Origin: Clostridiales bacterium
GTDB taxonomy: Bacteria; Bacillota; Clostridia; Lachnospirales; CAG-274
Assembly (NCBI GenBank): GCA_018371275.1
Contig: JAHALF010000002.1
Coordinates: forward strand, 148,303-212,302
Direction: 5' to 3'
Length of the DNA: 64,000 nt
The notes beneath the pieces were generated by a model. It was not told the DNA's origin. It did not search any database and was given only the letters and a program-made list of their open reading frames with translations. Below, piece after piece: positions 52,633 to 60,774 of this stretch. Numbering within the stretch: position 1 is the stretch's first letter; every line of letters begins with the position of its first letter. The position numbers and the translations under genes were made by a program.

Positions 52633-53175
52633 TTATTTCTTACCTGTTTTACCAACTTTACGTCTAATGTGTTCAGTAGTATATTTAATCCCTTTACCTT
52701 TGTAAGGTTCTGGTGGACGTTTAGATCTGATTTCTGCAGCAAACTGTCCAACTTTTTCTTTATCAATACCAGAAACAATAATTTTGTTACTTCCTTCTAC
52801 AGTAGTAGTAACACCTTCTGGATCAACCATTTCAACAGGGTGAGAATAACCTAATGTAAGGTTTAATTTGTTTCCAGATTTAGCAGCTCTGTAACCAACC
52901 CCGTTTATTTCAAGTTCTTTAGTGTAGCCTTCTGTAACACCTACAACCATATTGAAAATAAGTGTTCTAGTAAGACCATGTAAAGATTTATATCTTTTTA
53001 AATCACTAGGTCTAGTAACAACTACTTCGTTGTTTTCAACTGTGATAGTTAAATCGTCAACTAATTTACGAGTTAAAGTACCTTTAGCACCTTTAACAGT
53101 GATAACATTGCCTTCCTCAAGCTTAACTTCAACACCAGCTGGGATAGCAATAGGTAATCTACCTATACGTGACAT
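52633..53175 (-). CDS. rplF: 50S ribosomal protein L6
   Basis: L6 contacts the sarcin-ricin region near the factor-binding site. The 180-residue protein starts MSRIGRLPIAIPAGVEVKLE and ends with the motif RPPEPYKGKGIKYTTEHIRR, canonical. The ATG follows AGGAGGTGC. Confidence 0.97.
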   Translation of the reverse strand: MSRIGRLPIAIPAGVEVKLEEGNVITVKGAKGTLTRKLVDDLTITVENNEVVVTRPSDLKRYKSLHGLTRTLIFNMVVGVTEGYTKELEINGVGYRAAKSGNKLNLTLGYSHPVEMVDPEGVTTTVEGSNKIIVSGIDKEKVGQFAAEIRSKRPPEPYKGKGIKYTTEHIRRKVGKTGKK

Positions 53176-53199
53176 TTATTGCACCTCCTGTTTTTTTAA

Positions 53200-53601
53200 T
53201 TACCAAACAAAAGCGATAATTTCTCCGCCAACACCAAGTTTTCTAGCTTCTTTATCTGTAACAATACCTTTGTTAGTAGAGATAATAGCAGTACCAAGAC
53301 CACCTAAAACTCTAGGAAGCTCTTCTCTGTTAGCATAAACTCTAAGACCAGGCTTAGAAATTCTTTTTATACCAGAAATAACCTTTTCGTTTTTATCTTT
53401 TCCATATTTTAACGTGATACGCATAGTCTTTTTCACGCCATCTTCGATTAATTCAAAACCTTGTACATAACCTTCATTTACTAAAATATTAGCAATAGCT
53501 TCTTTCATTTTAGAAGAAGGTACATCAACTGTATTATGTTTTGCAGTATTTGCATTTCTAATTCTTGTAAGCATATCTGCAATAGGATCGCTCATTGACA
53601 T
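53200..53601 (-). CDS. rpsH: 30S ribosomal protein S8
   Basis: S8 binds the central domain of 16S rRNA. The 133-residue product starts MSMSDPIADMLTRIRNANTA and ends with KEARKLGVGGEIIAFVW, canonical. The ATG at 53601 is selected because AAAGGAGG sits 8 nt upstream; a longer frame overlaps rpsN. Confidence 0.97.
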   Translation of the reverse strand: MSMSDPIADMLTRIRNANTAKHNTVDVPSSKMKEAIANILVNEGYVQGFELIEDGVKKTMRITLKYGKDKNEKVISGIKRISKPGLRVYANREELPRVLGGLGTAIISTNKGIVTDKEARKLGVGGEIIAFVW

Positions 53602-53624
53602 TGTAAAATCCTCCTTTCCAAAAA

Positions 53625-53810
53625 TTACCAACTAGCTTTTTTTACTCCCGGGATTTGACCTTTATAGGCTAATTCACGGAAACAAATACGACATATACCA
53701 AATTTTCTTAAATAACCATGTGGTCTACCGCAAATTCTACAACGAGTATAAGCTTGTGTTGAATGTTTTGGTTTTCTTTGTTGCTTCACGACCATAGATT
53801 TTTTAGCCAT
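53625..53810 (-). CDS. rpsN: 30S ribosomal protein S14 type Z
   Basis: A 61-residue zinc-binding S14 (type Z) with the CxxC-X12-CxxC motif in CRICGRPHGYLRKFGICRIC and the C-terminal LAYKGQIPGVKKASW. Presence of the zinc form within the spc segment is typical of Gram-positives. It follows rplE by 15 nt. Confidence 0.97.
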   Translation of the reverse strand: MAKKSMVVKQQRKPKHSTQAYTRCRICGRPHGYLRKFGICRICFRELAYKGQIPGVKKASW

Positions 53811-53825
53811 ATCCTTGCTCCTCCC

Positions 53826-54365
53826 TTATTTTTTAAACGGCATACCGAATAATCTTAATAATTCTCTAGCTTCTTCATCTGTTTTAGCAGTAGTAACAAA
53901 AACGATATCCATACCTCTAATTTTATCAATTTTATCATATCTAATTTCAGGGAACATAAGTTGTTCTTTAACACCTAAAGTATAGTTACCTCTACCATCA
54001 AATGAGTTGGCACTAACACCACGGAAGTCACGAACACGAGGTAAAGCTAAATTTATTAATCTATTAGCAAAGCTGTACATTTTCTCGCCTCTAAGTGTAA
54101 CTTTACAACCAATAGGCATACCTGCACGAAGTTTAAATGCTGCAATAGATTTTTTAGCTTTAGTAATAATTGGTTTTTGACCTGCAATAATAGCTAAATC
54201 ACCAGCAGCGCTTTCAATAGCTTTAGCATTTTCTTTTGCCTCACCAAGACCCATATTGATAACTATTTTTTCAATTTTTGGAACTTCCATTTTATTTTTG
54301 TATGAAAATTTTTTCATCATAGCATCAACGATTTCATTTTCATAGTATTCTCTTAAAACGTTCAC
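53826..54365 (-). CDS. rplE: 50S ribosomal protein L5
   Basis: L5 binds 5S rRNA and contacts P-site tRNA. The 179-residue protein has KIVINMGLGEAKENAKAIES and RDFRGVSANSFDGRGNYTLG, canonical, ending DEEARELLRLFGMPFKK. The start is GTG, with GGAGGT 11 nt upstream, slightly long spacing. Confidence 0.96.
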   Translation of the reverse strand: MNVLREYYENEIVDAMMKKFSYKNKMEVPKIEKIVINMGLGEAKENAKAIESAAGDLAIIAGQKPIITKAKKSIAAFKLRAGMPIGCKVTLRGEKMYSFANRLINLALPRVRDFRGVSANSFDGRGNYTLGVKEQLMFPEIRYDKIDKIRGMDIVFVTTAKTDEEARELLRLFGMPFKK

Positions 54366-54385
54366 AGTAAAATGTACCTCCTTTC

Positions 54386-54700
54386 TTAATCAATAACTTC
54401 TCCAGTTTTTTTGATTATTCTCTTTTTAACTCTTTTACCATTTACTTCTTCAACTTTGTAGCCAAGTCTGCTAGCTTTACCATTGTGTAAATACATTACA
54501 TTAGAAGCATCAATAGGAGCTTCTTTAGTAATAATACCACCTGAATGATTGATAGCATTTGGTTTTTGATGTTTTTTAATTTGATTAACACCTTCAACTA
54601 CAACTTTGTTATTTTTTCTATCTACAAGAAGAACTTTACCTTCTTTATCTTTATCTTTACCAGCAATAACAACTACCTTGTCGCCTCTTTTAATCTTCAC
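54386..54700 (-). CDS. rplX: 50S ribosomal protein L24
   Basis: L24 is an assembly initiator with a KOW domain. The 104-residue product starts MKIKRGDKVVVIAGKDKDKE and includes NQIKKHQKPNAINHSGGIIT, canonical. The start is GTG with AAGGAGGTG upstream. Confidence 0.97.
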   Translation of the reverse strand: MKIKRGDKVVVIAGKDKDKEGKVLLVDRKNNKVVVEGVNQIKKHQKPNAINHSGGIITKEAPIDASNVMYLHNGKASRLGYKVEEVNGKRVKKRIIKKTGEVID

Positions 54701-54712
54701 AGTTACACCTCC

Positions 54713-55081
54713 TTATAATACTTCAGGTGCAAGAGATAAGATTTTCATAAATTGTTTTTCTCTAAGCTCTCTAGCAACTGGTCCAAATATACGAGTACCT
54801 CTTGGGTTTTTGTCATCTTTGATGATAACAGCAGCGTTTTCATCAAATTTAATATAAGAACCATCTGGTCTTGAAGCACCTTTAACAGTTCTAACAACAA
54901 CAGCCTTAACAACGTCACCTTTTTTAACAACGCCACCAGGTGTTGCATCTTTAACAGTAGCAACAATAATGTCACCTATATTTGCATATCTTCTAGTTGA
55001 ACCACCTAATACTCTGATACATAATAACTCTTTAGCACCTGAGTTATCGGCAACAACTAATCTTGATTCTTGTTGTATCAA
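54713..55081 (-). CDS. rplN: 50S ribosomal protein L14
   Basis: A beta-barrel protein at the subunit interface. The 122-residue product starts MIQQESRLVVADNSGAKELL and ends with RELREKQFMKILSLAPEVL, canonical. The start codon is TTG, 8 nt after AGGAGG. It lies between rpsQ and rplX. Confidence 0.97.
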   Translation of the reverse strand: MIQQESRLVVADNSGAKELLCIRVLGGSTRRYANIGDIIVATVKDATPGGVVKKGDVVKAVVVRTVKGASRPDGSYIKFDENAAVIIKDDKNPRGTRIFGPVARELREKQFMKILSLAPEVL

Positions 55082-55107
55082 TGTAGTTACCTCCTTTCAT
55101 ACAGGAA

Positions 55108-55362
55108 CTATTTAGCTTTTTCTACAATATTAACAAGTCTCCATCTTTTATCTTTAGATAAAGGTCTTGTTTCCATAACTTTAACACGGTCACCAATTTT
55201 ACATTCATTATTTTCATCGTGAGCTTTTAACTTATAAGTAGTCTTCACAATTTTTTTGTATAATGGGTGTCTAACATTGTTTTCTACAGCAACAACGATA
55301 GTTTTGTCCATTTTGTCGCTTACAACTTTACCAATTCTTGTTTTACGAAGATTTCTTTCCAC
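55108..55362 (-). CDS. rpsQ: 30S ribosomal protein S17
   Basis: A primary 16S rRNA binder. The 84-residue OB-fold protein starts MERNLRKTRIGKVVSDKMDK and has KAHDENNECKIGDRVKVMET, canonical. Start is GTG after AAGGAGG. Confidence 0.97.
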   Translation of the reverse strand: MERNLRKTRIGKVVSDKMDKTIVVAVENNVRHPLYKKIVKTTYKLKAHDENNECKIGDRVKVMETRPLSKDKRWRLVNIVEKAK

Positions 55363-55389
55363 TAAGGTTACCTCCTTCCATTATACTAA

Positions 55390-55596
55390 TTACATACCTT
55401 TTTGCTTTTGAGTGATTACAGTTTGAATACGAGCAATATTTCTACGAACTTCTCTTATTCTAGCAGTATTATTTAATTGATTTGTAGCGTTTTGAAATCT
55501 TAAATTAAATAATTCTTTTTTAGCAGATACTAATTCACCGTTTAACTCATCAGCAGATTTATTTTTAAGCTCTAATAAATAATCCTTAGTTTTCAC
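55390..55596 (-). CDS. rpmC: 50S ribosomal protein L29
   Basis: L29 lies at the tunnel exit and contributes to the signal recognition docking site. The 68-residue helical-hairpin protein begins MKTKDYLLELKNKSADELNG and has LFNLRFQNATNQLNNTARIR, canonical. The start is GTG at 55596, after GGAAGGTGA. Its first codons overlap the rplP end by 11 nt. Confidence 0.96.
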   Translation of the reverse strand: MKTKDYLLELKNKSADELNGELVSAKKELFNLRFQNATNQLNNTARIREVRRNIARIQTVITQKQKGM

Positions 55597-56026
55597 TGTT
55601 ATCACCTTCCATTTCTTGGTCAGCACGTGACACAATTTTACATTTAATAGGTAATTTGTGAATAGCAAGACGAAGAGCTTCACGAGCAACTTCTTCATTT
55701 ACTCCAGCTATTTCAAACATAATTCTACCTGGTTTAACAACAGCTACCCAATATTCAGGTGAACCTTTACCAGAACCCATCCTTGTTTCAGCAGGTTTTT
55801 CAGTAATAGGTTTGTCTGGGAAAATTTTTATCCAAACTTTACCACCACGTTTGATGTATCTAGTCATAGCGATACGGGCAGCTTCTATTTGATTAGAAGT
55901 AATCCAGCTTGGTTCACAAGCTTGTATACCAAACTCACCATAAGTAATCTTATTACCACGAGTAGCTTTACCTTTTAAACGTCCTCTAAACTGTTTACGT
56001 CTTTTAACTCTTTTAGGCATTAACAT
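55586..56026 (-). CDS. rplP: 50S ribosomal protein L16
   Basis: L16 organises the A-site architecture of the large subunit. The 146-residue protein starts MLMPKRVKRRKQFRGRLKGK and includes GGKVWIKIFPDKPITEKPAE and TRMGSGKGSPEYWVAVV, canonical. Its ATG overlaps the rpsC stop (TAATG). Confidence 0.97.
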   Translation of the reverse strand: MLMPKRVKRRKQFRGRLKGKATRGNKITYGEFGIQACEPSWITSNQIEAARIAMTRYIKRGGKVWIKIFPDKPITEKPAETRMGSGKGSPEYWVAVVKPGRIMFEIAGVNEEVAREALRLAIHKLPIKCKIVSRADQEMEGDNSEN

Positions 56027-56700
56027 TACTCTTCACTCCCTTCCTTAGTAGCTCTTTGAGGAAGAACCTCTCCTTTGTATATCCAAACTTTAACACCAAT
56101 TTTACCATAAGTAGTATCAGCTTCTGCAAATCCATAATCAATATCTGCTCTTAAAGTTTGAAGAGGAATAGTTCCTTCGTGATAATGTTCAGTACGAGCC
56201 ATTTCAGCACCGCCTAAACGTCCAGAACAAGCAGTTTTAATACCTTTAGCACCTAATCTCATTGTTCTTGTCATAGCTTGTTTCATAGCTCTTCTAAATG
56301 TTACACGGTTCTCTAATTGACGTGCAATATCTTCAGCTACTAATTGAGAATCAAGCTCAGGTTTTTTAATTTCTTCTATATTAATTAAAACTTTTTGAGA
56401 AGTCATTTTTTGAAGTTCATTACTTAATGCTTGGATAGCTTCACCTTTTCTTCCGATAACATTACCAGGCTTAGCTGTATGAATAGTAATTTTTACTTTA
56501 GCATTATCGTTAGCTCCATTAACTCTCTCTATTTGAATTTTAGAAACGCTAGAGTCTTTTAATTTATTTTTAATACAAGTTCTAAGTGCGTTATCTTCAA
56601 CCAAGTAGTCAGCATAATTGTGTTTATCAGCATACCATACTGAATCCCACTCTTTGATAACACCCACTCTTAAACCGTGTGGATTTACTTTTTGACCCAT
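56026..56700 (-). CDS. rpsC: 30S ribosomal protein S3
   Basis: S3 shapes the mRNA entry tunnel. The 224-residue protein starts MGQKVNPHGLRVGVIKEWDS, has a KH domain (HTAKPGNVIGRKGEAIQALS) and a C-terminal domain with GRLGGAEMARTEHYHEGTIP. Full length. Confidence 0.97.
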   Translation of the reverse strand: MGQKVNPHGLRVGVIKEWDSVWYADKHNYADYLVEDNALRTCIKNKLKDSSVSKIQIERVNGANDNAKVKITIHTAKPGNVIGRKGEAIQALSNELQKMTSQKVLINIEEIKKPELDSQLVAEDIARQLENRVTFRRAMKQAMTRTMRLGAKGIKTACSGRLGGAEMARTEHYHEGTIPLQTLRADIDYGFAEADTTYGKIGVKVWIYKGEVLPQRATKEGSEE

Positions 56701-56711
56701 CGTGAACCTCC

Positions 56712-57119
56712 TTATCTTTCTTTAAGATATATTGAAATGTGCGCAGTACGTTTGTTAATTCTGTAAGCTCTACCTTGAGCTCTAGGACGAATTCTTTTAA
56801 GAGTTGGTCCTTGATTAGCAACTACCTCATCAACATATAATTTATCAACATCAAATCCTAAGTTATGTTCTGCATTAGCCATAGCAGATTTTAAAACTTT
56901 TTCTATAATTTCAGCAGCATATCTTGGTGAGTAAGCAAGAATTGCTAAAGCTTCTGAAGCATTTTTACCTTTAATTTGGTCTAAAACTATTCTAGCTTTA
57001 GTGTTAGAAATTCTAGCAAAATTGTGATGAGCCTCAGCTCTTTGTCTTTTAAACTCTCTAGTAGCTGCATTTCTAACTTTTCTTTTAAACTTACTTCTGC
57101 TTTTAATCTGTTCAGACAT
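56712..57119 (-). CDS. rplV: 50S ribosomal protein L22
   Basis: L22 reaches into the exit tunnel. The 135-residue product has an N-terminal basic extension and the canonical NTKARIVLDQIKGKNASEAL and GPTLKRIRPRAQGRAYRINK segments; the latter is the tunnel loop. It lies between rpsS and rpsC. Confidence 0.97.
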   Translation of the reverse strand: MSEQIKSRSKFKRKVRNAATREFKRQRAEAHHNFARISNTKARIVLDQIKGKNASEALAILAYSPRYAAEIIEKVLKSAMANAEHNLGFDVDKLYVDEVVANQGPTLKRIRPRAQGRAYRINKRTAHISIYLKER

Positions 57120-57145
57120 TAAAATTAACCTCCTTCCAAAGCCGA

Positions 57146-57430
57146 TTAACGTACTCTTGATTTTTTCTCTGCGTCTTTTCCGTGTCCTCTATAAGTTCTA
57201 GTTAAAGCGAACTCTCCTAATTTGTGTCCAACCATATCTTCAGTAATGTATACAGGCACATGTTTTCTACCATCGTGAACAGCAATAGTGTGCCCAATCA
57301 TTTCTGGGAAGATAGTAGAACGACGAGACCAAGTTTTTATAACATTTTTTGTGTTAGCAGCATTTTGAGCATCTACCTTTTTAAGAAGGTGTGCATCACA
57401 AAATGGTCCTTTTTTAAGCGATCTAGCCAT
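57146..57430 (-). CDS. rpsS: 30S ribosomal protein S19
   Basis: S19 sits on the 30S head with S13. The 94-residue product starts MARSLKKGPFCDAHLLKKVD and contains MIGHTIAVHDGRKHVPVYIT, canonical. AGGAGG precedes the ATG. Confidence 0.97.
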   Translation of the reverse strand: MARSLKKGPFCDAHLLKKVDAQNAANTKNVIKTWSRRSTIFPEMIGHTIAVHDGRKHVPVYITEDMVGHKLGEFALTRTYRGHGKDAEKKSRVR

Positions 57431-57445
57431 TTAAACGCCCTCCTT

Positions 57446-58276
57446 TTATTTATTTCTACCACGGATAATATATTTATTACTTGCTTTATGTTTCTTTCTA
57501 GTTTTGTATCCAAGAGCTGGTTTACCCCAAGGAGTACAAGGAGATGGTCTCCCAATAGGTGCTCTACCTTCACCACCACCGTGAGGGTGATCATTAGGGT
57601 TCATAACAGAACCACGAACAGTAGGGCGAATACCCATATGACGTTTTTTACCAGCTTTACCAATATTGATAAGCTCGTGGTCAATATTACCAACTTGACC
57701 TATTGTAGCTCTACAATCAATAGGTAATAATCTCATCTCGCCGGAAGGAAGTCTAACCGTTGCATATTTACCTTCTTTAGCCATTAATTGAGCAACATTA
57801 CCAGCAGCACGAACTAATTGTCCACCAGCACCTGGTTTCATTTCAATATTGTGAATCTCAGAACCAACAGGAATATTCCTCATAGGTAATGCATTACCTA
57901 CTCTAATTTCTGCATCTGGACCATTAGATAAAATATCTCCAACTTTTAATCCATTAGGTGCAATGATATAAGATTTAACACCATCTGCATAGCTAATTAA
58001 AGCAATATTAGATGTTCTATTTGGATCATATTCGATAGCAACAACTTTAGCATTAATACCATCTTTATTTCTTTTAAAATCAATAATTCTATATTTTTTC
58101 TTATGTCCACCACCGTGATGACGAACAGTTATTTTACCCTGATTATTACGCCCAGAAGTTTTTTTAATGTGAACAACTAAGCTTTTTTCAGGAGTTTTTT
58201 TAGTAATTTCTGAGAAGTCAGAAACAGTCATCTGTCTTCTTGAAGGTGTATAAGGTTTAAATCTCTTAATACCCAT
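57446..58276 (-). CDS. rplB: 50S ribosomal protein L2
   Basis: L2 is central to peptidyl transfer and subunit association. The 276-residue protein starts MGIKRFKPYTPSRRQMTVSD and has the conserved His segment VMNPNDHPHGGGEGRAPIGR at about residues 223-242. The ATG has AAAGGAG upstream. Confidence 0.97.
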   Translation of the reverse strand: MGIKRFKPYTPSRRQMTVSDFSEITKKTPEKSLVVHIKKTSGRNNQGKITVRHHGGGHKKKYRIIDFKRNKDGINAKVVAIEYDPNRTSNIALISYADGVKSYIIAPNGLKVGDILSNGPDAEIRVGNALPMRNIPVGSEIHNIEMKPGAGGQLVRAAGNVAQLMAKEGKYATVRLPSGEMRLLPIDCRATIGQVGNIDHELINIGKAGKKRHMGIRPTVRGSVMNPNDHPHGGGEGRAPIGRPSPCTPWGKPALGYKTRKKHKASNKYIIRGRNK

Positions 58277-58350
58277 TAATTACACTCCTTTCGATTTTCC
58301 TTACAACGTTTCCGTGTGTTTCATCAATTTATAAACATTAATTAATTATA

Positions 58351-58650
58351 CTACATTCCTTGGAAGATTTCAATATCTTTGCTATCTTCTTTTAATGTAA
58401 CAATTGCTTTTTTTCTATTGTTAGTTTTACCAACAGTATAACCACGTCTTTTAGTTTTACCTGTTAAATTCATAGTATTAACTGAGTCTACTTTAACACC
58501 ATCAAACATTTTTTCTACTGCTTGTTTGATTTGAATTTTAGTAGCTTCAGGGTGTACATAAAAAGCATATTTTCTATCAGCCATAAGCCCCATACTTTTT
58601 TCAGTAACAACAGGTTTTAAAATAACGTCATAGTATTTAATATCAGCCAT
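58351..58650 (-). CDS. rplW: 50S ribosomal protein L23
   Basis: L23 docks trigger factor and SRP at the tunnel exit. The 99-residue product has YDVILKPVVTEKSMGLMADR and KAIVTLKEDSKDIEIFQGM, canonical. The ATG overlaps the rplD stop by 1 nt; a 74-nt gap follows before rplB. Confidence 0.97.
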   Translation of the reverse strand: MADIKYYDVILKPVVTEKSMGLMADRKYAFYVHPEATKIQIKQAVEKMFDGVKVDSVNTMNLTGKTKRRGYTVGKTNNRKKAIVTLKEDSKDIEIFQGM

Positions 58651-59273
58651 TATTTGTACACCTCCTCAATTTTAGCTAAAGCTTCTTTTGTTACAACAAA
58701 GCTTTCATATTTTAAGATGTCATATACATTAATTGTATTAACACCAGCAGTTTTTACATTAGGTATATTTCTAGTAGATAATAATACATTTTTATTATTT
58801 TCTTCTAAAACAACTAAACCTTTATTTACATTTAAACTATCGAGAACTTTTTTCATTTCTTTAGTTTTGATTTCATTTAATTTAAGCTCATCTACAACAA
58901 CAAATTTTTCATTGTTTACTTTAGTAGTAAGAGCAGATTTAAGAGCTAATCTTTTAACTTTTTTATTTAATTTAAAAGAGAAATCTCTTGGTTTTGGAGC
59001 GAACACAACGCCACCACCAGTCCATTGAGGAGAACGAATAGAACCTTGTCTAGCACGACCAGTACCTTTTTGTCTCCAAGGTTTTCTACCACCACCACGA
59101 ACTTCAGCACGTGTTTTAGCACTTTTAGTACCTTGTCTTTGATTAGCTAAGTATTGAACAACTGCTTGATGCATAACGTGTTCATTTACTTCAACTCCAA
59201 ATATATTTTCATTTAATTCAACAGAGCCTACTTCGCTTCCGCTCATATTTAAAACTTTTACAGTTATTGCCAT
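58650..59273 (-). CDS. rplD: 50S ribosomal protein L4
   Basis: L4 lines the exit tunnel and in many bacteria regulates the S10 operon. The 207-residue product has the conserved loop RQGTKSAKTRAEVRGGGRKP then WRQKGTGRARQGSIRSPQWT (about residues 46-85). Full length. Whether it autoregulates through the structured S10 leader here is untested. Confidence 0.97.
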   Translation of the reverse strand: MAITVKVLNMSGSEVGSVELNENIFGVEVNEHVMHQAVVQYLANQRQGTKSAKTRAEVRGGGRKPWRQKGTGRARQGSIRSPQWTGGGVVFAPKPRDFSFKLNKKVKRLALKSALTTKVNNEKFVVVDELKLNEIKTKEMKKVLDSLNVNKGLVVLEENNKNVLLSTRNIPNVKTAGVNTINVYDILKYESFVVTKEALAKIEEVYK

Positions 59274-59302
59274 TTAGGGTTTCCTCCTTTCGTAAAGATT
59301 AA

Positions 59303-59932
59303 TTAAGCCTTTACGCTTTCTTTAATAACAAGAATTGAACCTTTGTTGCCAGGAACAGCACCTTTAACAAGAAGTAAATTCTTTTCAGCATCTACTCTAA
59401 CAACCTCAAGGTTTTGAATAGTAACATTTTCTGCACCCATATGACCAGGCATTTTTTTACCTTTTTTAACTTTACCAGGAGTAGTTGCAGAAGATAAAGA
59501 ACCAACACCTCTATGATATTTAGAACCGTGAGCCATAGGTCCTCTATGTTGATTATGTCTTTTGATAGCACCTTGGAATCCTTTTCCTTTAGATACACCA
59601 CTAACATCAATTTTATCACCAACAGCAAATATATCTGCTTTAATTAAAGCACCAAGTTCATATTCGCTTGCATTTTCAAGTTTAAATTCTTTTAATAATT
59701 TTGTAGCAGAAACACCTGCTTTATCAAAGTGTCCTTTTAAAGGTTTATTCACTTTTTTCTCTTTAACTTCACCAAAGCCTACTTGAATAGCTTCATATCC
59801 GTCATTTTCAATTGTTTTCTTTTGAGTAACAACACAAGGACCAGCTTCTAAAACAGTAACTGGAATAAGAATACCATTTTCAGCAAAAATTTGTGTCATA
59901 CCTATTTTTTTAGCAATAATGCTTTTTTTCAT
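59303..59932 (-). CDS. rplC: 50S ribosomal protein L3
   Basis: L3 is an early assembly protein near the peptidyl transferase centre. The 209-residue product starts MKKSIIAKKIGMTQIFAENG and has FQGAIKRHNQHRGPMAHGSK and KMPGHMGAENVTIQNLEVVR, canonical. A longer frame extends 19 codons upstream, but GGAGGTG lies 10 nt before this ATG. Confidence 0.97.
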   Translation of the reverse strand: MKKSIIAKKIGMTQIFAENGILIPVTVLEAGPCVVTQKKTIENDGYEAIQVGFGEVKEKKVNKPLKGHFDKAGVSATKLLKEFKLENASEYELGALIKADIFAVGDKIDVSGVSKGKGFQGAIKRHNQHRGPMAHGSKYHRGVGSLSSATTPGKVKKGKKMPGHMGAENVTIQNLEVVRVDAEKNLLLVKGAVPGNKGSILVIKESVKA

Positions 59933-60108
59933 AATTAAATTGCACCTCCGTAGTCTACAGCGGATTACCCACTTAAATATTTTGAGCAATCATTCTAGGC
60001 AAATATAAGGCGAACTTATATAAACCAAATTGGATTAATTACATTAAAAATATTTGTAATTACTATTTACTTACTTTATAACCATTTATTGATATTTATT
60101 ACTAAAAA
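59933..60108 (-). other. Structured intergenic region between rpsJ and rplC
   Basis: A 176-nt gap unusual in this operon. It contains two hairpins (TAATTAC/GTAATTA and TATAAG/CTTATA with TTCGC loop) and, next to rplC, TCCG...CGGA that can pair around the ribosome-binding site. It is a candidate translational control region; no open reading frame is credible. Confidence 0.4.
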
Positions 60109-60420
60109 TTATAACATTTTTAAAGTAATGTCAACACCAGCTGGTAAATCAAGACGGCTTAAGCTATCCATAGTTTTTTGAGTTGGCATTAAAATATCAA
60201 TCAATCTTTTATGAGTTCTAAGCTCAAATTGTTCTCTAGAATCTTTGTACTTATGAACTGCTCTAAGAATAGTAACAACTTCCTTTTTAGTAGGAAGTGG
60301 AATAGGTCCACTCACTTGAGCCCCTGTTTTTTTAGCAGTTTCAATAATTTGCACAGCAGATTGGTCGATTAACTTATGGTCATAAGCTTTAAGACTGATT
60401 CTAAGCTTTTGATTAGCCAT
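60109..60420 (-). CDS. rpsJ: 30S ribosomal protein S10
   Basis: S10 (NusE) is a 30S head protein and a transcription antitermination factor. The 103-residue product has KLRISLKAYDHKLIDQSAVQ and SGPIPLPTKKEVVTILRAVH, canonical. First gene of the superoperon, after a long leader, with AGGAGGGG upstream of the ATG. Confidence 0.97.
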   Translation of the reverse strand: MANQKLRISLKAYDHKLIDQSAVQIIETAKKTGAQVSGPIPLPTKKEVVTILRAVHKYKDSREQFELRTHKRLIDILMPTQKTMDSLSRLDLPAGVDITLKML

Positions 60421-60656
60421 AAAAAAAGTCCCCTCCTTTTCGCACTTTTAGTTTCTAGTACGACAAGCGGTGACTGTACACATCAATACAATAGACATAA
60501 TATGCCTATTGATAAGTATTTATAAAAATAAATACTTACAAATATTCGATATACACAGTGACTTGTCGCCCGGTTTCTTGAACTGGACATCGCTCCATAG
60601 AAAAACTTACCTATAAGGTAACAACCTTCTATCTCATCGCTCTTAATGTCACAACA
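60421..60656 (-). ncRNA. Structured 5' leader of the S10 superoperon
   Basis: About 235 nt from the predicted start site to rpsJ. Minus-strand RNA can form TTACCT/AGGTAA near its 5' end, a long-range CGACAAG/CTTGTCG pairing (60461-60467 with 60562-60568) enclosing two hairpins: AAGTATTTA/TAAATACTT (60514-60537) and CAATAG/CTATTG (60489-60511). This nested design resembles ribosomal protein autoregulatory leaders. No known leader class was recognised. Confidence 0.55.
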
Positions 60657-60662
60657 TAAAGT

Positions 60663-60691
60663 ATTATAGCATATACTAAATACATTTGCAA
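60663..60691 (-). promoter_or_regulatory. Sigma-A promoter of the ribosomal protein superoperon
   Basis: TTGCAA, exactly 17 nt, TATAAT on the minus strand, with an upstream T/A-rich stretch that may act as an UP element. Confidence 0.82.
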
Positions 60692-60774
60692 GTATTTTTT
60701 TACTTTTTTTATAAATTTTTTATACAAATAGCTCTGTTGGTAATAAAAATAAATTTGACTCTTTCTATATTACA

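Noticed and set aside
57224..57727. 167-codon open frame on the plus strand
   Set aside because: Antisense to rpsS and rplB, which are certain; low-complexity composition and no ribosome-binding site.
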